Notes under the pieces: model-generated
Told to the model about the DNA's origin: nothing
Seen by the model: only the letters and a program-made list of their open reading frames with translations
Databases searched by the model: none
NCBI RefSeq assembly: GCF_000527155.1
Contig: NZ_AZUQ01000001.1
Coordinates: 3,113,889 to 3,177,888 of the forward strand
DNA: 64,000 bases
Direction of reading: 5' to 3'
Origin: Haloglycomyces albus DSM 45210
GTDB lineage: Bacteria > Actinomycetota > Actinomycetes > Mycobacteriales > Micromonosporaceae
Shown: piece after piece, positions 1-9,345 of the stretch
How positions within the stretch are numbered: the stretch's first letter is position 1
How the letters are laid out: every line of letters begins with the position of its first letter
Made by a program: the position numbers and the translations under genes

Positions 1-501
1 TTGACCGCACACCCCTTGCATTATGAAGCGTCGGCGGCGATCGACAGCACCCCGCTTCTCCATGAGTCCCTCGTGATCGCCCAGACGAATCGGCAACCGC
101 CTCTGGCCGCCCAAGCCTGTATCGGGCTCGGGCAACTGTCCCAGCAGCCGTTCATCCTTCCCACCACCGGTTTCGATTTGCGCACCTTGACCTTGGAAGC
201 CTGTCGCCAGGCCGGTTTTCAACCGAGAATCGCCATCGACGGGGGAAACACCGACACCATCGTCGACCTCGTGGCCACCGGAATGGGAGTGGCCCTGCTA
301 CCGGCCATGACCGCCACCCAGGACCCACGCATCCGCACCACCCCGCTGGCACCGCCCGGCGCGGTGCGGACGATCGCGATGGAACGCGCTTGTGACACTC
401 CGAGGACCAAGGCGGCCGCCGCCTTCGAGAAAACCCTTGACGAGCACCTCATGCGGCGCCATGCCTGGGGTCAGATTCCCTCCGGTCTGCACATCATCTG
501 A
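1..501 (+). CDS. LysR-family transcriptional regulator, C-terminal part (5' truncated by window edge)
   Basis: The frame is open from the first base and ends with TGA at 499-501, so only about the last 166 residues are visible. They match the effector-binding half of LysR regulators: a linker ending in QQPFILP, then the typical GxxPRIAIDGGNTDTIVDLVATGMGVALLPA segment (visible here at about residues 75-105) in which the GxGVALLPA turn lines the ligand pocket. The DNA-binding helix-turn-helix would lie upstream of the window. The gene converges with the ankyrin gene, with 3 bases between the stop codons. Effector and target genes cannot be inferred from what is visible. Confidence 0.85.
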   Translation: MTAHPLHYEASAAIDSTPLLHESLVIAQTNRQPPLAAQACIGLGQLSQQPFILPTTGFDLRTLTLEACRQAGFQPRIAIDGGNTDTIVDLVATGMGVALLPAMTATQDPRIRTTPLAPPGAVRTIAMERACDTPRTKAAAAFEKTLDEHLMRRHAWGQIPSGLHII

Positions 502-504
502 AAC

Positions 505-903
505 CTACAGATCCACCGACGGGCGATTGAACATCCCGGCGATCTCCTTGGCGTTCGGACTGCCGGCTTCCGGGTCGGCACCGTGTCCCAGCAGGACGGT
601 CACGACTTCTCCATAGTCTTTGAAGACCGCACCGGCCAGGGGCGACTGGCCACGGTCGTTCAGTTTGTTCACATCGGCTCCACGGGCGATCAAGGCTCGA
701 ACCGTGGCCGGGTGGCCATGATAGGCCGCCAGCATCAACAGTGAATCTCCGCTGCCGTTCACCAAGTCGATCGGCAGTCCCGCGTCGAGAAACTGTTCCA
801 GACGGACGGTTTCGCCCATTCGGGCGAGATCGAACGCCCGATCGGCGATCTCTTGAAAATCTTCCTCGTCACTCACGACAACATTGTCCCATATCCGTCT
901 CAT
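505..903 (-). CDS. ankyrin-repeat protein
   Basis: Small soluble protein of about 132 residues made of an N-terminal helix (AFDLARMGETVRLEQFLDAG) and two clear ankyrin repeats containing GDSLLMLAAYHGHPATVRAL and GQSPLAGAVFKDYGEVVTVL, each followed by the repeat turn (ARGADVN, GHGADPE). Such proteins act as protein-binding scaffolds; in several actinomycetes one is encoded beside a catalase and a LysR/OxyR regulator, but no catalase is visible here. ATG at 903 is chosen; TTG at 915 would add four residues, and a GTG ten codons further in is also possible. No signal peptide or membrane segment, so it should be cytoplasmic. Confidence 0.8.
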   Translation of the reverse strand: MRRIWDNVVVSDEEDFQEIADRAFDLARMGETVRLEQFLDAGLPIDLVNGSGDSLLMLAAYHGHPATVRALIARGADVNKLNDRGQSPLAGAVFKDYGEVVTVLLGHGADPEAGSPNAKEIAGMFNRPSVDL

Positions 904-1023
904 CGCCAATGTCAAAAGATCCGGCGGTCACGACGCAACCGCTTCCGCCCTACTGAGAGCCCTGACAATCGGTTTCCACCCGCGCGGACGTCGCTCGCCG
1001 GGACGATCGCGCGGACATGTGTA

Positions 1024-1056
1024 TTGACAATCCTCGACCGGACCCACCACTATAAG
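1024..1056 (+). promoter_or_regulatory. possible sigma-70-type promoter
   Basis: TTGACA at 1024-1029 and TATAAG at 1051-1056 are good matches to -35 and -10 hexamers, but the 21-base spacer is longer than the usual 16-19, so this is tentative. It would drive the small ORF starting near 1139. Confidence 0.3.
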
Positions 1057-1138
1057 AGTCGTCACAGCGTACAGCTGCAGATCCACCGCTACCGACAGCA
1101 ACCAACGCGGTGAGATCCGATTACAGGTGGGAATGACA

Positions 1139-1417
1139 ATGAGGATGACAATGAACCGACACGAATCGACCAGTCTTGGTCGGTTTCAATTGGGGCACCG
1201 CACCATTGAGGCCACCAGAGGCAATGGCACGACCGTCTGGATCAAACGGCTCCATCCGTTTCCGGAAATGGAGCTAGGGTGCGTCACACAGGTGGATACC
1301 CCCACCCCACGATTGCGCCTCGACCTCGCCGAATGGGACGACACCACTCGTCGTGAGGCTAAAGAACACGTCCAGAAGCTCTGGGAGGAAGCCGGAAACG
1401 CCGTCCATTCCAGCTGA
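1139..1417 (+). CDS. small hypothetical protein
   Basis: About 92 residues, not recognised. The first bases contain a cluster of possible starts (GTG 1127, ATG 1133, 1139, 1145, 1151); ATG 1139 sits 8 bases after the Shine-Dalgarno-like AGGTGG at 1125-1130, and ATG 1151 has its own GAGG at 1141, so the start is uncertain by a few codons. The middle looks like a small beta domain (RFQLGHRTIEATRGNGTTVW) and the end is a charged amphipathic helix (REAKEHVQKLWEEAG). It is followed directly by a strong hairpin, supporting a monocistronic real gene. No signal peptide or membrane segment. Confidence 0.55.
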   Translation: MRMTMNRHESTSLGRFQLGHRTIEATRGNGTTVWIKRLHPFPEMELGCVTQVDTPTPRLRLDLAEWDDTTRREAKEHVQKLWEEAGNAVHSS

Positions 1418-1422
1418 CGAGC

Positions 1423-1460
1423 GACCGCGCCCCATGGAGACCGGACCGTGGGGCGCGGTC
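1423..1460. terminator. bidirectional terminator hairpin
   Basis: A perfect 12-bp stem (1423-1434 with 1449-1460, arms gaccgcgcccca/tggggcgcggtc) around a 14-base loop, lying between the convergent small ORF and pabB-like gene. Confidence 0.7.
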
Positions 1461-1486
1461 TCATCGCTACGCCAACGATGACATTG

Positions 1487-2686
1487 TCAACCCGGAGTGT
1501 CGTCAGCCGCTCGCAGTGCGGAGCGAACGCCTTCGGCTTTGGCCGTCGCCTCAGCGACTTCCTCGGCCGCGATCGACCGCCACGTTATTCCCCCACCTGC
1601 CCACAAATGCAGGCGAGAATCGTCGCCCGCTATCGTGCGAATCGACAGACCCAGCCGGACGTCGGACGGCGAGGCGGCAAAACCCATCGCTCCCATCGCC
1701 GGTCCTCGCCCCACCGGCTCCAGGTGAGCGATCACCTCGGCCGCCCGCGGCTTAGGCGTACCCGTCACCGATCCGGGCGGGCAGAGCGCGCCGATGACGT
1801 CGCTCAACACGGATCCGGAGCGCAGTCGGCCCACAATAGCCGACTCGGCCTGCCACAATGCTCCCCATCGGCGCAGATAGAAAAGACGCTCAACGTCGAC
1901 CGAACCAGGCTCACATACCTGGGACATGTCGTTGCGCAGGAGATCGACGACCATGGTGTGTTCGGCGCGTTCTTTCACCGAACCAAGCAACCGTTCCCGA
2001 CCCGCGGGAGTGGCCGGAGCCGTTCCTTTAATGGGATAGGTACGGATCTCCCGACCGGTTACCCGCACAAAACATTCCGGGGAACCGGAGGCGACAAACC
2101 ATTCCGGCCGTCCCGAATCCGTCGCTGGGCCGAACAGGGCTCCACCCCAGCGCGCTCCCTCAATCGACGCCACCCGTTCGGCCGCCGTGTACATGGATCC
2201 GGCCCAATCCGCCTGCCAATGTCCCACCACATTGAGCACGTACACCTCGCCGGAGCGAATGTTGTCGATGACCTCGGCGATGGCCCGCTCATGACGGAAC
2301 GTCGACCACGATCGGGACCACTCGCCCACGCGTACACCTGGGTCTTGGTCTTGGGTGTGCGATTCGGCTGTGACCGGTCCGGGTGTCGTGTGCCGGTAGG
2401 CGATCAGAACGATATCGGGTACCGCAACCGGAGAAGGCGGTCCCACGTCGGTTCCCAGCCGCCACGCCCCCGCGGCATGGGATACCAATATCGCCACTCC
2501 GCAGGCGGATCCGGGACGACCATGATCGTCCCGGCGACCGTACCGCCGTATAAACGAGTCAATCGACGTGTCGATATCGACCGTCGTGGCCGCCGTTTCC
2601 GCAGCGACCGTCCATTGCCACCGATCGACTTCCTCCACGGCGCCGAGGCATTCCGTCTCAATCCCGACCGGTGCGACAGGGGACAC
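1487..2686 (-). CDS. pabB: aminodeoxychorismate synthase component I-like chorismate-binding enzyme
   Basis: Chorismate-utilising enzyme of 399 residues. The C-terminal catalytic domain shows the family landmarks: YPIKGT at about residue 217, DLLRND, the PPGSVTGTPK loop and the metal/active-site AGGGITW near the end. The lysine in PIKGT is typical of PabB (aminodeoxychorismate synthase, p-aminobenzoate/folate pathway); anthranilate synthases usually have Ala there (PxAGT). The N-terminal 130 residues are short and divergent. It would need a glutamine amidotransferase partner (PabA), which is not in the window. The GTG start at 2686 immediately abuts the stop of the upstream VWA gene (TAA at 2687-2689), so the two are probably co-transcribed. 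Confidence 0.85.
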   Translation of the reverse strand: MSPVAPVGIETECLGAVEEVDRWQWTVAAETAATTVDIDTSIDSFIRRYGRRDDHGRPGSACGVAILVSHAAGAWRLGTDVGPPSPVAVPDIVLIAYRHTTPGPVTAESHTQDQDPGVRVGEWSRSWSTFRHERAIAEVIDNIRSGEVYVLNVVGHWQADWAGSMYTAAERVASIEGARWGGALFGPATDSGRPEWFVASGSPECFVRVTGREIRTYPIKGTAPATPAGRERLLGSVKERAEHTMVVDLLRNDMSQVCEPGSVDVERLFYLRRWGALWQAESAIVGRLRSGSVLSDVIGALCPPGSVTGTPKPRAAEVIAHLEPVGRGPAMGAMGFAASPSDVRLGLSIRTIAGDDSRLHLWAGGGITWRSIAAEEVAEATAKAEGVRSALRAADDTPG

Positions 2687-4360
2687 TTATACCCCCAGAA
2701 CCAGCGCCAGTAGGTCCTCACCGTTGACTCCGTCGGTGGCATCCACATATCCTCCGCCGGTCGCTTGAGCGATCTCCGACAACAACTCGCCGTCGGCTCC
2801 ACCGTATCCGACGATGTTGACCCGCAGAGTCGAATCGGACTCGGCAATTCTGTTCAACAGATCGTCCTGCGACAGGGGACTCACCGGGTCACCGGTCGCG
2901 GCGGTGAAGATCAGGATCGAATCCGTCGCTTCCTCTACCTGGCGTTCCTCCATATATGACAGAGACGAATCGATGACCGCGTACAGAGGACTGCCCCCGG
3001 AACCCGGCAGGATGTTCGAGATGGCCGTATCGATCGAACCGCGTTGGTCGTCCTGTCCAAGAGTTTTCGGCTGAACCAGCGCCTGTTGGTATTCACCGCT
3101 CACGTCATCGGTGAAACTCCACAGACCCATCTGAGACGAGTCCTGCAGTTGTCCGGTCAGTTCACGTAGGTCTTCGGAGGCCAGATCGACATTGGTGAGA
3201 CCGTTCGCGTCGGTCAATCCCATATGCTCCGAACGATCCATAACCGCCAGAACATTGGCCTGCCGACGCTGCAGATACCATTCCTGAACAGCCGACCGAA
3301 CCGTTTCACCACGTATCACGCCGTCATTGCTCCGAGTGCTCACCTCCGGTGCTTCGGTAGCCGAACGCGCCGTTCCTTCGAGGTTTTGCTCCAGATACTC
3401 CCCGAACTGTGAGGCGACCTCGGCGTCGATGTCGTTGACCCAACCGGCTGATTCCAACACCAAGTAGGGATAGATCGGGTCCGGCAACGATTCCTGTGGC
3501 TCGACGGTCTCCAACTGGAATTCGTTGGCCCCTTGGTTGAAGGACTCCACTTCGTAATCAAAAGCCACATAGGCGTCGGCAAAGGTCTCGGGATCGCCTT
3601 CCTCCGCGATGATATCGGTGACTTGACCGAACAGCTTACCCGTCGTCACCGCGGTACGCCCGTTGTCCAGGGCGTCCGACCAGGCCGTCACCGATTCACG
3701 TTCGATCTCGCCCGTGTCGTTCAGAGCGACGTTCAACAACGCCTGCAGCCCCGCCGACGACCGTCGCGGTTCCGCCGCAGCCACCGAAATATCCCCCGCG
3801 GCGCTACGTGCGACGATCTCGTCCCAATTCGCCCCCGCCAACCAGGGGTGTTCTTCCAGCGACGCCTCGGATGCCGCGACCACCAGGTGTGAACTTCCGA
3901 TGATGACCGGATCGGCCGCACTGATGTCCTCCACGGAACCGGAATCGGCGATCCAGTCGATCCAAGCCGAAGAGTCCGGTACCCAGGCGGCGGGCCGGGA
4001 GCCGAAGTTCCGTTCGTTCCAATCACCCGACAGGCCCGCAGCCGCGTCCCCGGACGCGACCCGGTTCACCTCCACCCCGATGCAACTTCCCTCGTAGTCG
4101 GGTGACGTCTCTTCCCAATTCCGGGCCTGTTCTTCGAGAACGGGAACGATGGAATTGGCCGCGGCCACCGGAACCCGGTAGGTCGACCCGTCACAGCCCG
4201 ACCGCACGGCATTGACGAAGACCACCGTCACCGCCGACATGGTAATCACCGCTACAGCCACCATGACCATCCATGGCGCCACCGGAAGGCGACGGCTCGT
4301 CCGGCGCCGCCGACGACCGCCACCACGGTGCGACTTAACCGTGCGATCTTCGAAGATCAT
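2687..4360 (-). CDS. membrane-anchored solute-binding/VWA-domain protein
   Basis: A 557-residue protein with a very basic N-terminus, one transmembrane helix at about 31-50 (PWMVMVAVAVITMSAVTVVF) and a large extracytoplasmic part. Residues about 65-330 look like a periplasmic-binding-protein fold (type 2), residues about 365-557 a von Willebrand A domain starting NVLAVMDRSEHMG. The metal site motif is DRSEH at Asp375 instead of the usual DxSxS, so one serine ligand is replaced. Proteins of this two-domain type are common in actinomycetes but of unknown function; adhesion or sensing outside the membrane is a guess. It is the first gene of a two-gene unit with pabB. Confidence 0.75.
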   Translation of the reverse strand: MIFEDRTVKSHRGGGRRRRRTSRRLPVAPWMVMVAVAVITMSAVTVVFVNAVRSGCDGSTYRVPVAAANSIVPVLEEQARNWEETSPDYEGSCIGVEVNRVASGDAAAGLSGDWNERNFGSRPAAWVPDSSAWIDWIADSGSVEDISAADPVIIGSSHLVVAASEASLEEHPWLAGANWDEIVARSAAGDISVAAAEPRRSSAGLQALLNVALNDTGEIERESVTAWSDALDNGRTAVTTGKLFGQVTDIIAEEGDPETFADAYVAFDYEVESFNQGANEFQLETVEPQESLPDPIYPYLVLESAGWVNDIDAEVASQFGEYLEQNLEGTARSATEAPEVSTRSNDGVIRGETVRSAVQEWYLQRRQANVLAVMDRSEHMGLTDANGLTNVDLASEDLRELTGQLQDSSQMGLWSFTDDVSGEYQQALVQPKTLGQDDQRGSIDTAISNILPGSGGSPLYAVIDSSLSYMEERQVEEATDSILIFTAATGDPVSPLSQDDLLNRIAESDSTLRVNIVGYGGADGELLSEIAQATGGGYVDATDGVNGEDLLALVLGV

Positions 4361-4479
4361 TCCGTCTCCCCACCATCGGACCAGTTACCAAGACATGAAT
4401 CACTCGCTCATATGAGCTCTACTCACCTCGAGGTTTCGTACAGCCCGTTCGAGTGAATTATGAATCCTACCCAGTCTAA

Positions 4480-4513
4480 AGGGGTGCCTCAACTGCGCAG
4501 TTGAGGCACCCCT
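4480..4513 (-). terminator. perfect 34-bp palindrome, terminator of the gcvP transcript
   Basis: The 34 bases read identically on both strands (half-site aggggtgcctcaactgc), so the RNA folds into a long hairpin with a minimal loop. It lies about 120 bases after the gcvP stop; on the minus strand it is followed only by a short T run (CCCCTTTAG). Confidence 0.7.
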
Positions 4514-4632
4514 GAACGGTCGGGCGGCTCGCCCTGTGACGGATTCCTGACCGACGTCTGACCACCGAATCCTGGGATCAGAGTCGATACGACACCGGAC
4601 GACCGGTGGCACCGAGCGATCCAGTGACGCGC

Positions 4633-7485
4633 CTACTGTTCGTCATAGGCGTTGATGTCGGGGCAGGAACAGGCCAGGTTCCGGTCTCCCCAGGCATTGT
4701 CCACGCGTGACACCGGCGGCCAGTACTTCGCCTCGCCCGTATCGAAGGTGGACCCCTCCACCGTCGACGTCCTCGGCCACGCGCCCTGACGGCGGGTGTA
4801 TGAACGGTCCCAGTCCTCGGAGGTGAGGTCGAACGCGGTGTGTGGAGCATGGCGGAGCGGCGAGTCCTCCGCGGTCCAGTGCCCGGACGCCACCTGGTCG
4901 ATCTCGGACTTGATGGCGATCATCGCATCGCAGAAGCGATCCAATTCGGCCAAGTCCTCCGATTCGGTCGGCTCGACCATGAACGTACCGGCGACCGGGA
5001 ACGACATCGTGGGAGCGTGGAAACCGTAATCGATCAGGCGCTTCGCGACGTCGTCGACCGTCACGCCCGTCTCCTTGGTCATCGTGCGTAGGTCGAGAAT
5101 GCATTCGTGCGCCACCAAATCCTCATTGCCCGTGTACAGAATCGGATAGTGCGCCCCCAGGCGTGCGGCAATGTAATTGGCCGACAGAACCGCGTTGGCC
5201 GTCGCCGCGCTGAGTCCTTCCGGACCCATCATCCGCAGATACATCCATGGAATCTGCAGGATTCCGGCCGACCCGTACTTGGCCTGAGCGACCGCTCCGA
5301 CCGCTCCGTCCCCGTCGATGGGGTCGGACGGGAGGAACTCCTGCAAATGCGACGCCACCGCGACCGGACCGACACCGGGTCCTCCGCCGCCGTGCGGAAT
5401 GCAGAAGGTCTTGTGCAGGTTCAAATGGCTGACATCGGCCCCGAAGTGCCCCGGCTTCGCCCATCCGAGCAGGGCATTGAGATTCGCTCCGTCCACATAC
5501 ACTTGGCCGCCGGCCTCGTGAACCCGGGCGCAGATGTCGGCGATATCGGTTTCGTAGACGCCGTGAGTGGAGGGATAGGTGACCATGATGGCGGCCAGGT
5601 CCGTCGCGTGTTTGGCGATCTTGGCCTGAAAGTCGTCGACGTCGATGCTTCCGTTGTCGTCACAGGCGACGACCACGACCCGCATTCCCGCCAAGACCGC
5701 CGAAGCGGCGTTCGTGCCGTGGGCGGACGACGGGATCAGACACACGTCCCGACGTTCCTCACCGCGATCCCGCTGCCACGCGCGAATCGCGAGCAGACCG
5801 GCCAGCTCCCCCTGGGAACCGGCGTTGGGCTGCACGCTCACTGCCGCGTAACCGCAGACGTCCGCCAACCACTCCTCCAGTTCGTCGATCAGCTCGCGCC
5901 ATCCGACCGTCTGATCGTCCGGGGCCAAAGGGTGAACGGAGGCGAAACCGGGCCAGGAAATCGGCTCCATTTCAGCAGCGGCGTTCAGCTTCATCGTGCA
6001 GGATCCCAAGGGGATCATGCCGCGATCCAGCCCATAGTCCTTATCCGACAGACGCCGCAGATAGCGCATCATGGCCGTTTCGGAATGGTAGGCACGGAAC
6101 ACCGGGTGGGTCATGAATTCGTCGGTACGGCGCAGCGCGGTGGGAATCAAGTCATCGCGTTCGGCGGGGATCGTCACGTTGAAGACGCGTCCGAGCGCGT
6201 CCAGGTCCGCCTGTGTCGTCGTTTCATCCACCGAAACGGATACCGAATCGTCGTCCACGCGCCAGATGTTGATTCCTTCGGACAAAGCACGACGTACCCG
6301 GTCGTCGGCTCGTCCCGACTCTCGCACCACGACGGTGTCGAACGCCGAGTCGGCAGCGAGTTGGTAGCCCGCTTCCTGCAAGGAACGGTGCAGCGCCGCG
6401 GCCTTTCGCCCGATCCGCCCGGCAATCGCGGTTAGTCCCTTCGGTCCGTGCCAGAGCGCGTACATGGACGACACCACCGCGGGAAACACCTGAGCGGTAC
6501 AGATGTTTGACGTGGCACGGTCACGGCGGATGTGCTGTTCCCGTGTCTGGAGCGCGAGTCGCAGAGCGGGGCGGCCGTGCGAGTCGCGGCTGACTCCGAC
6601 CAAGCGTCCCGGAAGCTGGCGTTCCAATCCTTTGGCGACGGACATGTACGCGGCGTGCGGGCCGCCGTATCCCAACGGCATACCGAATCGTTGCGTGGAA
6701 CCGACCACGATGTCGGCACCCCACGAACCGGGGGACGACATCAAAGTCGCGGCCAGCAGATCACAACCGACGGCCATGTATCCGCCCCGTTCGTGTACTG
6801 CTTCAGCGACCGCCGACCAGTCACGGACCGATCCATCGGCGGCGGGGTACTGTACATAGGCGCCGAACAACGCATCGGGCAGCTGATTCGGATCGTCCAG
6901 GTCCATCACCTGCAGAGTGATCCCCACCGGTTCGGCCCGAGTACGTAGCACTTCCAGAGTCTGCGGCCAGACTCGTGAATCCACCACGAAGACACCGGAC
7001 TTGTCACGCCGCGCGGCACGACGGGCCAACAGCATCGCTTCGGCCGCCGCTGACGCCTCGTCTAGTAGTGACGCGCCCGCCACCGGCAAGCCGGTGAGGT
7101 CGGAGACCATGGTCTGAAAATTCAGCAGGGCTTCCAGGCGCCCTTGACTGATCTCGGGCTGGTAGGGGGTGTAAGCGGTGTACCAGGCGGGGTTCTCCAA
7201 GACGTTACGACGGATCACCGCGGGGGTGTCCGTTCCGAAATACCCCTGGCCGATCATCGGGGTGACCGAGCGATTCCGCTCAGCGTAGGCTTTCAGCTGG
7301 TCCTGCGCTTCGGACTCACCGACGGCGGCGGGGAGAGCCAGGTCGTCTTTACTGCGAATAACCTCCGGCATCGCCGTTTCCATCAGAGCTTCGAGGGAAG
7401 AGACCCCGATCGCTTTGAGCATGGAATGACGATCGGATTCGGACAAACCGATATGGCGCGCGACAAACGGACCAAGGGACGACAT
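4633..7485 (-). CDS. gcvP: glycine dehydrogenase (aminomethyl-transferring), P protein
   Basis: PLP-dependent decarboxylase of the glycine cleavage system: removes CO2 from glycine and passes the aminomethyl group to the lipoyl arm of GcvH. The 950 residues begin [13 protein letters not shown], and the PLP lysine is Lys692 in [18 protein letters not shown]; the glycine-rich tail of that motif is intact. Length matches the fused homodimeric P protein. ATG 7485 is chosen because GGAGG lies 6 bases upstream and homologues begin here; an upstream in-frame start at 7551 would run into the riboswitch leader. gcvH lies 2.3 kb upstream on the same strand; gcvT is not in the window. Expression is probably controlled by the glycine riboswitch in the leader. 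Confidence 0.97.
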   Translation of the reverse strand: MSSLGPFVARHIGLSESDRHSMLKAIGVSSLEALMETAMPEVIRSKDDLALPAAVGESEAQDQLKAYAERNRSVTPMIGQGYFGTDTPAVIRRNVLENPAWYTAYTPYQPEISQGRLEALLNFQTMVSDLTGLPVAGASLLDEASAAAEAMLLARRAARRDKSGVFVVDSRVWPQTLEVLRTRAEPVGITLQVMDLDDPNQLPDALFGAYVQYPAADGSVRDWSAVAEAVHERGGYMAVGCDLLAATLMSSPGSWGADIVVGSTQRFGMPLGYGGPHAAYMSVAKGLERQLPGRLVGVSRDSHGRPALRLALQTREQHIRRDRATSNICTAQVFPAVVSSMYALWHGPKGLTAIAGRIGRKAAALHRSLQEAGYQLAADSAFDTVVVRESGRADDRVRRALSEGINIWRVDDDSVSVSVDETTTQADLDALGRVFNVTIPAERDDLIPTALRRTDEFMTHPVFRAYHSETAMMRYLRRLSDKDYGLDRGMIPLGSCTMKLNAAAEMEPISWPGFASVHPLAPDDQTVGWRELIDELEEWLADVCGYAAVSVQPNAGSQGELAGLLAIRAWQRDRGEERRDVCLIPSSAHGTNAASAVLAGMRVVVVACDDNGSIDVDDFQAKIAKHATDLAAIMVTYPSTHGVYETDIADICARVHEAGGQVYVDGANLNALLGWAKPGHFGADVSHLNLHKTFCIPHGGGGPGVGPVAVASHLQEFLPSDPIDGDGAVGAVAQAKYGSAGILQIPWMYLRMMGPEGLSAATANAVLSANYIAARLGAHYPILYTGNEDLVAHECILDLRTMTKETGVTVDDVAKRLIDYGFHAPTMSFPVAGTFMVEPTESEDLAELDRFCDAMIAIKSEIDQVASGHWTAEDSPLRHAPHTAFDLTSEDWDRSYTRRQGAWPRTSTVEGSTFDTGEAKYWPPVSRVDNAWGDRNLACSCPDINAYDEQ

Positions 7486-7518
7486 ATACCCTCCAGGAAC
7501 AGTCAGAAACAGGTGCGA

Positions 7519-7534
7519 CGCGGAGTTCTCCGCG
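7519..7534 (-). promoter_or_regulatory. hairpin in gcvP leader, likely riboswitch expression platform
   Basis: CGCGGAG-TT-CTCCGCG forms a perfect 7-bp stem 34 bases before the gcvP start codon and about 20 bases before its Shine-Dalgarno. It has no T run, so it more likely takes part in translational or alternative-fold switching than in intrinsic termination. Confidence 0.5.
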
Positions 7535-7571
7535 CTCAAATGTCTCCTCAACTGTCACCACGTTTGGCTTC

Positions 7572-7668
7572 CAGTTCAGCCAGTCCATACAGTCCGGGTA
7601 CCTGAGAGCTTCGGAGGAGCACTTTCCCCTTCGGTGCCGCGGCTGAAGCGCGAACTCTCCTGCACGGA
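7572..7668 (-). ncRNA. glycine riboswitch aptamer
   Basis: On the minus strand the leader of gcvP contains, in order, the conserved glycine-aptamer blocks: GCAGGAGAG (7662-7654), CACCGAAGGGG (7637-7627), and GCTCTCAGGTACCCGGAC (around 7609-7592). These match the consensus GGAGAG ... CCGAAGGGG ... CUCUCAGG ... GGAC that forms the glycine pocket, and the downstream gene is exactly the expected target. One aptamer is clear; I do not see a second complete one. Boundaries are approximate. Confidence 0.9.
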
Positions 7669-7748
7669 TATACGGCTTAACGGGACACGCCCGTGTGCCT
7701 TCCATCCTAGTGCAAAGAAAAAAATTCACAGTTCACCCCCTACGGGAC

Positions 7749-8312
7749 TCACTGCGGTTCGCTGGAGGAGGCCACGCCGACCGGAGGCGGAACGAAGGCC
7801 TGTTCCGGAGGCGCTACCGGCACTTCCGCACACGAAAGCGTGGAAAGTCGATTCATGACCTCACTGATCGATTGCTTGATCGAGATGCCGAACACACCTT
7901 GACCACACTTAATGAGGTCGATCACTTCACCGGCCGTGCGGCATTCGTGCACGACCGACCCGTCGCAGAGAAGCGTGACTTCACTGAGGTCCTTGACTCC
8001 GCGCCGATGCAGAAGGTCGACGACCATTCGAATCCGCCCGAGCGATACTCCGGCGTCCAGCAGTCTCTTGATGACCTTCAGAAACACCACATCACGGAAG
8101 GAGTAGAGCCGGTTCGAGCCCGAACCCGTGGCCTGCCGGACACTTGGCTGCACCAGGCCGGTTCGAGCCCAGTAGTCCAATTGTCGATAGGTGATCCCGA
8201 CCGCGCGACAGGCCGCACGCCCGCGCCAACCGCGAATAACACGAATCGGATCGCGTACCTCGCCTCGAATTTCCACAGCAATCCCGCACCTTCTTGACAC
8301 AACCACGAACAA
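7749..8312 (-). CDS. MerR-family regulator (Rv1830-like)
   Basis: Helix-turn-helix of the MerR type at about residues 33-60 (RAVGITYRQLDYWARTGLVQ) followed by the wing and the helix FRDVVFLKVIKRLLDAGVSLG. The C-terminal domain (GQGVFGISI segment, about residues 135-145) is that of the conserved actinobacterial regulator found between the DUF151 nuclease and gcvP (Rv1830 in M. tuberculosis); inference on function is limited to that synteny. No cysteine or metal-binding pattern for a sensor is evident. The start is uncertain: TTG 8312 gives 187 residues; GTG 8276, preceded by AAGAAGG, is equally plausible. Confidence 0.88.
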   Translation of the reverse strand: MFVVVSRRCGIAVEIRGEVRDPIRVIRGWRGRAACRAVGITYRQLDYWARTGLVQPSVRQATGSGSNRLYSFRDVVFLKVIKRLLDAGVSLGRIRMVVDLLHRRGVKDLSEVTLLCDGSVVHECRTAGEVIDLIKCGQGVFGISIKQSISEVMNRLSTLSCAEVPVAPPEQAFVPPPVGVASSSEPQ

Positions 8313-8495
8313 TCCATCACAAGGGGTGATGAAGGTGAGACTATCGCCAACGACGCCTCTTGGGGACCGAAAACGACATATTTCCTGCCCAAAAGGGACG
8401 GTTACTGTTGCCTGTGGAGACCGCGGCCCGGGCTTTCGTTCGCGTCACCGACGATGAATCGGCCGGAGTCGCACCTGGGACGAGATCAGCGAGCG

Positions 8496-8969
8496 CTAGG
8501 CCTGACCGCGTTCGAAGTCCTCCGGAGTGACGTCCTCCAGAAATTGGCGGAACTGTTCCACTTCCTCTTCCTGGCTGTCGGGAAGACTGATACCCGCCTC
8601 GGTCAGAATGTCCTCTTCGCACAGAATCGGAACATCGGCTCGCAGGGCGAGCGCGATGGCATCCGAGGAACGCGACGGAATACGCACCTCCTCGTCGATG
8701 ACGAGCTCGGCGTAAAACACCGCATCTTTCAGTTCAATGATCTCAACACGCGTCAAAGTGGAACCGAGCTCCTCTATCACGGTATTGAGCAGATCGTGAG
8801 TCAGTGGACGCGGCAACGGAGTGTCGTTGTGGTGATAGGCGATCGCTGCGGCCTCCACGGTTCCGATCCAGATAGGCAGAAAGCGCGTGCCGTCTTCTTC
8901 CTGTAGAAGAACCACAGGTTGTTTACTGGGGAGCTCGACTCGGACGCCCACGACATCCATCTTTTTCAC
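8496..8969 (-). CDS. bifunctional nuclease family protein (DUF151)
   Basis: About 157 residues of the DUF151 family: core MDVVGVRVELPSKQPVVLLQ at the N-terminus, then LPIWIGTVEAAAIA and SRSSDAIALALRADVPI, both family signatures. DUF151 proteins have been described as DNase/RNase in plants and fungi; the bacterial role is unclear. GTG 8969 is chosen because GGTGG lies 6 bases upstream and the resulting VKKMDVVGVRVEL aligns with the MRELDVVGVRVEL start of homologues; the frame is open far upstream (to 9233) but that part runs through a hairpin and is not coding. Same order as Rv1829 relative to garA and gcvP. Confidence 0.9.
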   Translation of the reverse strand: MKKMDVVGVRVELPSKQPVVLLQEEDGTRFLPIWIGTVEAAAIAYHHNDTPLPRPLTHDLLNTVIEELGSTLTRVEIIELKDAVFYAELVIDEEVRIPSRSSDAIALALRADVPILCEEDILTEAGISLPDSQEEEVEQFRQFLEDVTPEDFERGQA

Positions 8970-9345
8970 AGAGATCCACCACCCGTTCAGGTCTCGGTTA
9001 CCGGAGAGTACGAGACAGGACTTCGCCTGGGACGCTCTCCAAGTCCAGACTACAAGTTTTTCGCTACGGGGGAAAGCATGTGTCACTGCATCGGGAAGGT
9101 CCGCACAAGCAATCAGCCTCCTTCGGGCCGATGTGTCGGCCCGAAGGAGGCTGGAAGAATTCGCTTCTGTACATCGTGTCCGCAGGACACTCGATTGACG
9201 TCGGTTCTGAGACGTATATGACGGGAGGCGCACGTTCGTGTCGGTTCAAGCCGTGCGATCGCAGTGTCACCGTTATGTCTTCAGTCACTTCGTGTGGGTG
9301 AAGTGTCTCGAACCCGCCGCAACGGCCGTTTCAGCCGCGGCCCGA
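8970..9345. other. gene-free interval between garA and the DUF151 gene
   Basis: 376 bases without a credible gene, at the position where other actinomycetes carry ftsR (MerR family, Rv1828). It holds the strong hairpin at 9115-9152 and a short dyad gtgtcc-gca-ggacac near 9178-9192. I see no MerR-like remnant in any frame. Confidence 0.6.
9115..9152 (-). terminator. strong hairpin downstream of garA
   Basis: Perfect 17-bp stem (9115-9131 with 9136-9152) and a 4-base loop tgtg. It separates garA from the DUF151 gene, so the latter is probably transcribed from its own promoter. Confidence 0.7.

Noticed and set aside
1448-2713. 421-residue plus-strand frame opposite pabB
   Set aside because: Shadow frame; the minus strand carries intact chorismate-enzyme motifs.
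4400-4612. 70-residue frame over the palindrome after gcvP
   Set aside because: It is built on the terminator palindrome and lacks a ribosome site.
5107-6435. 442-residue plus-strand frame inside gcvP
   Set aside because: Antisense shadow of a strongly conserved gene; composition is Arg/Gly/His-rich with no recognisable motif.
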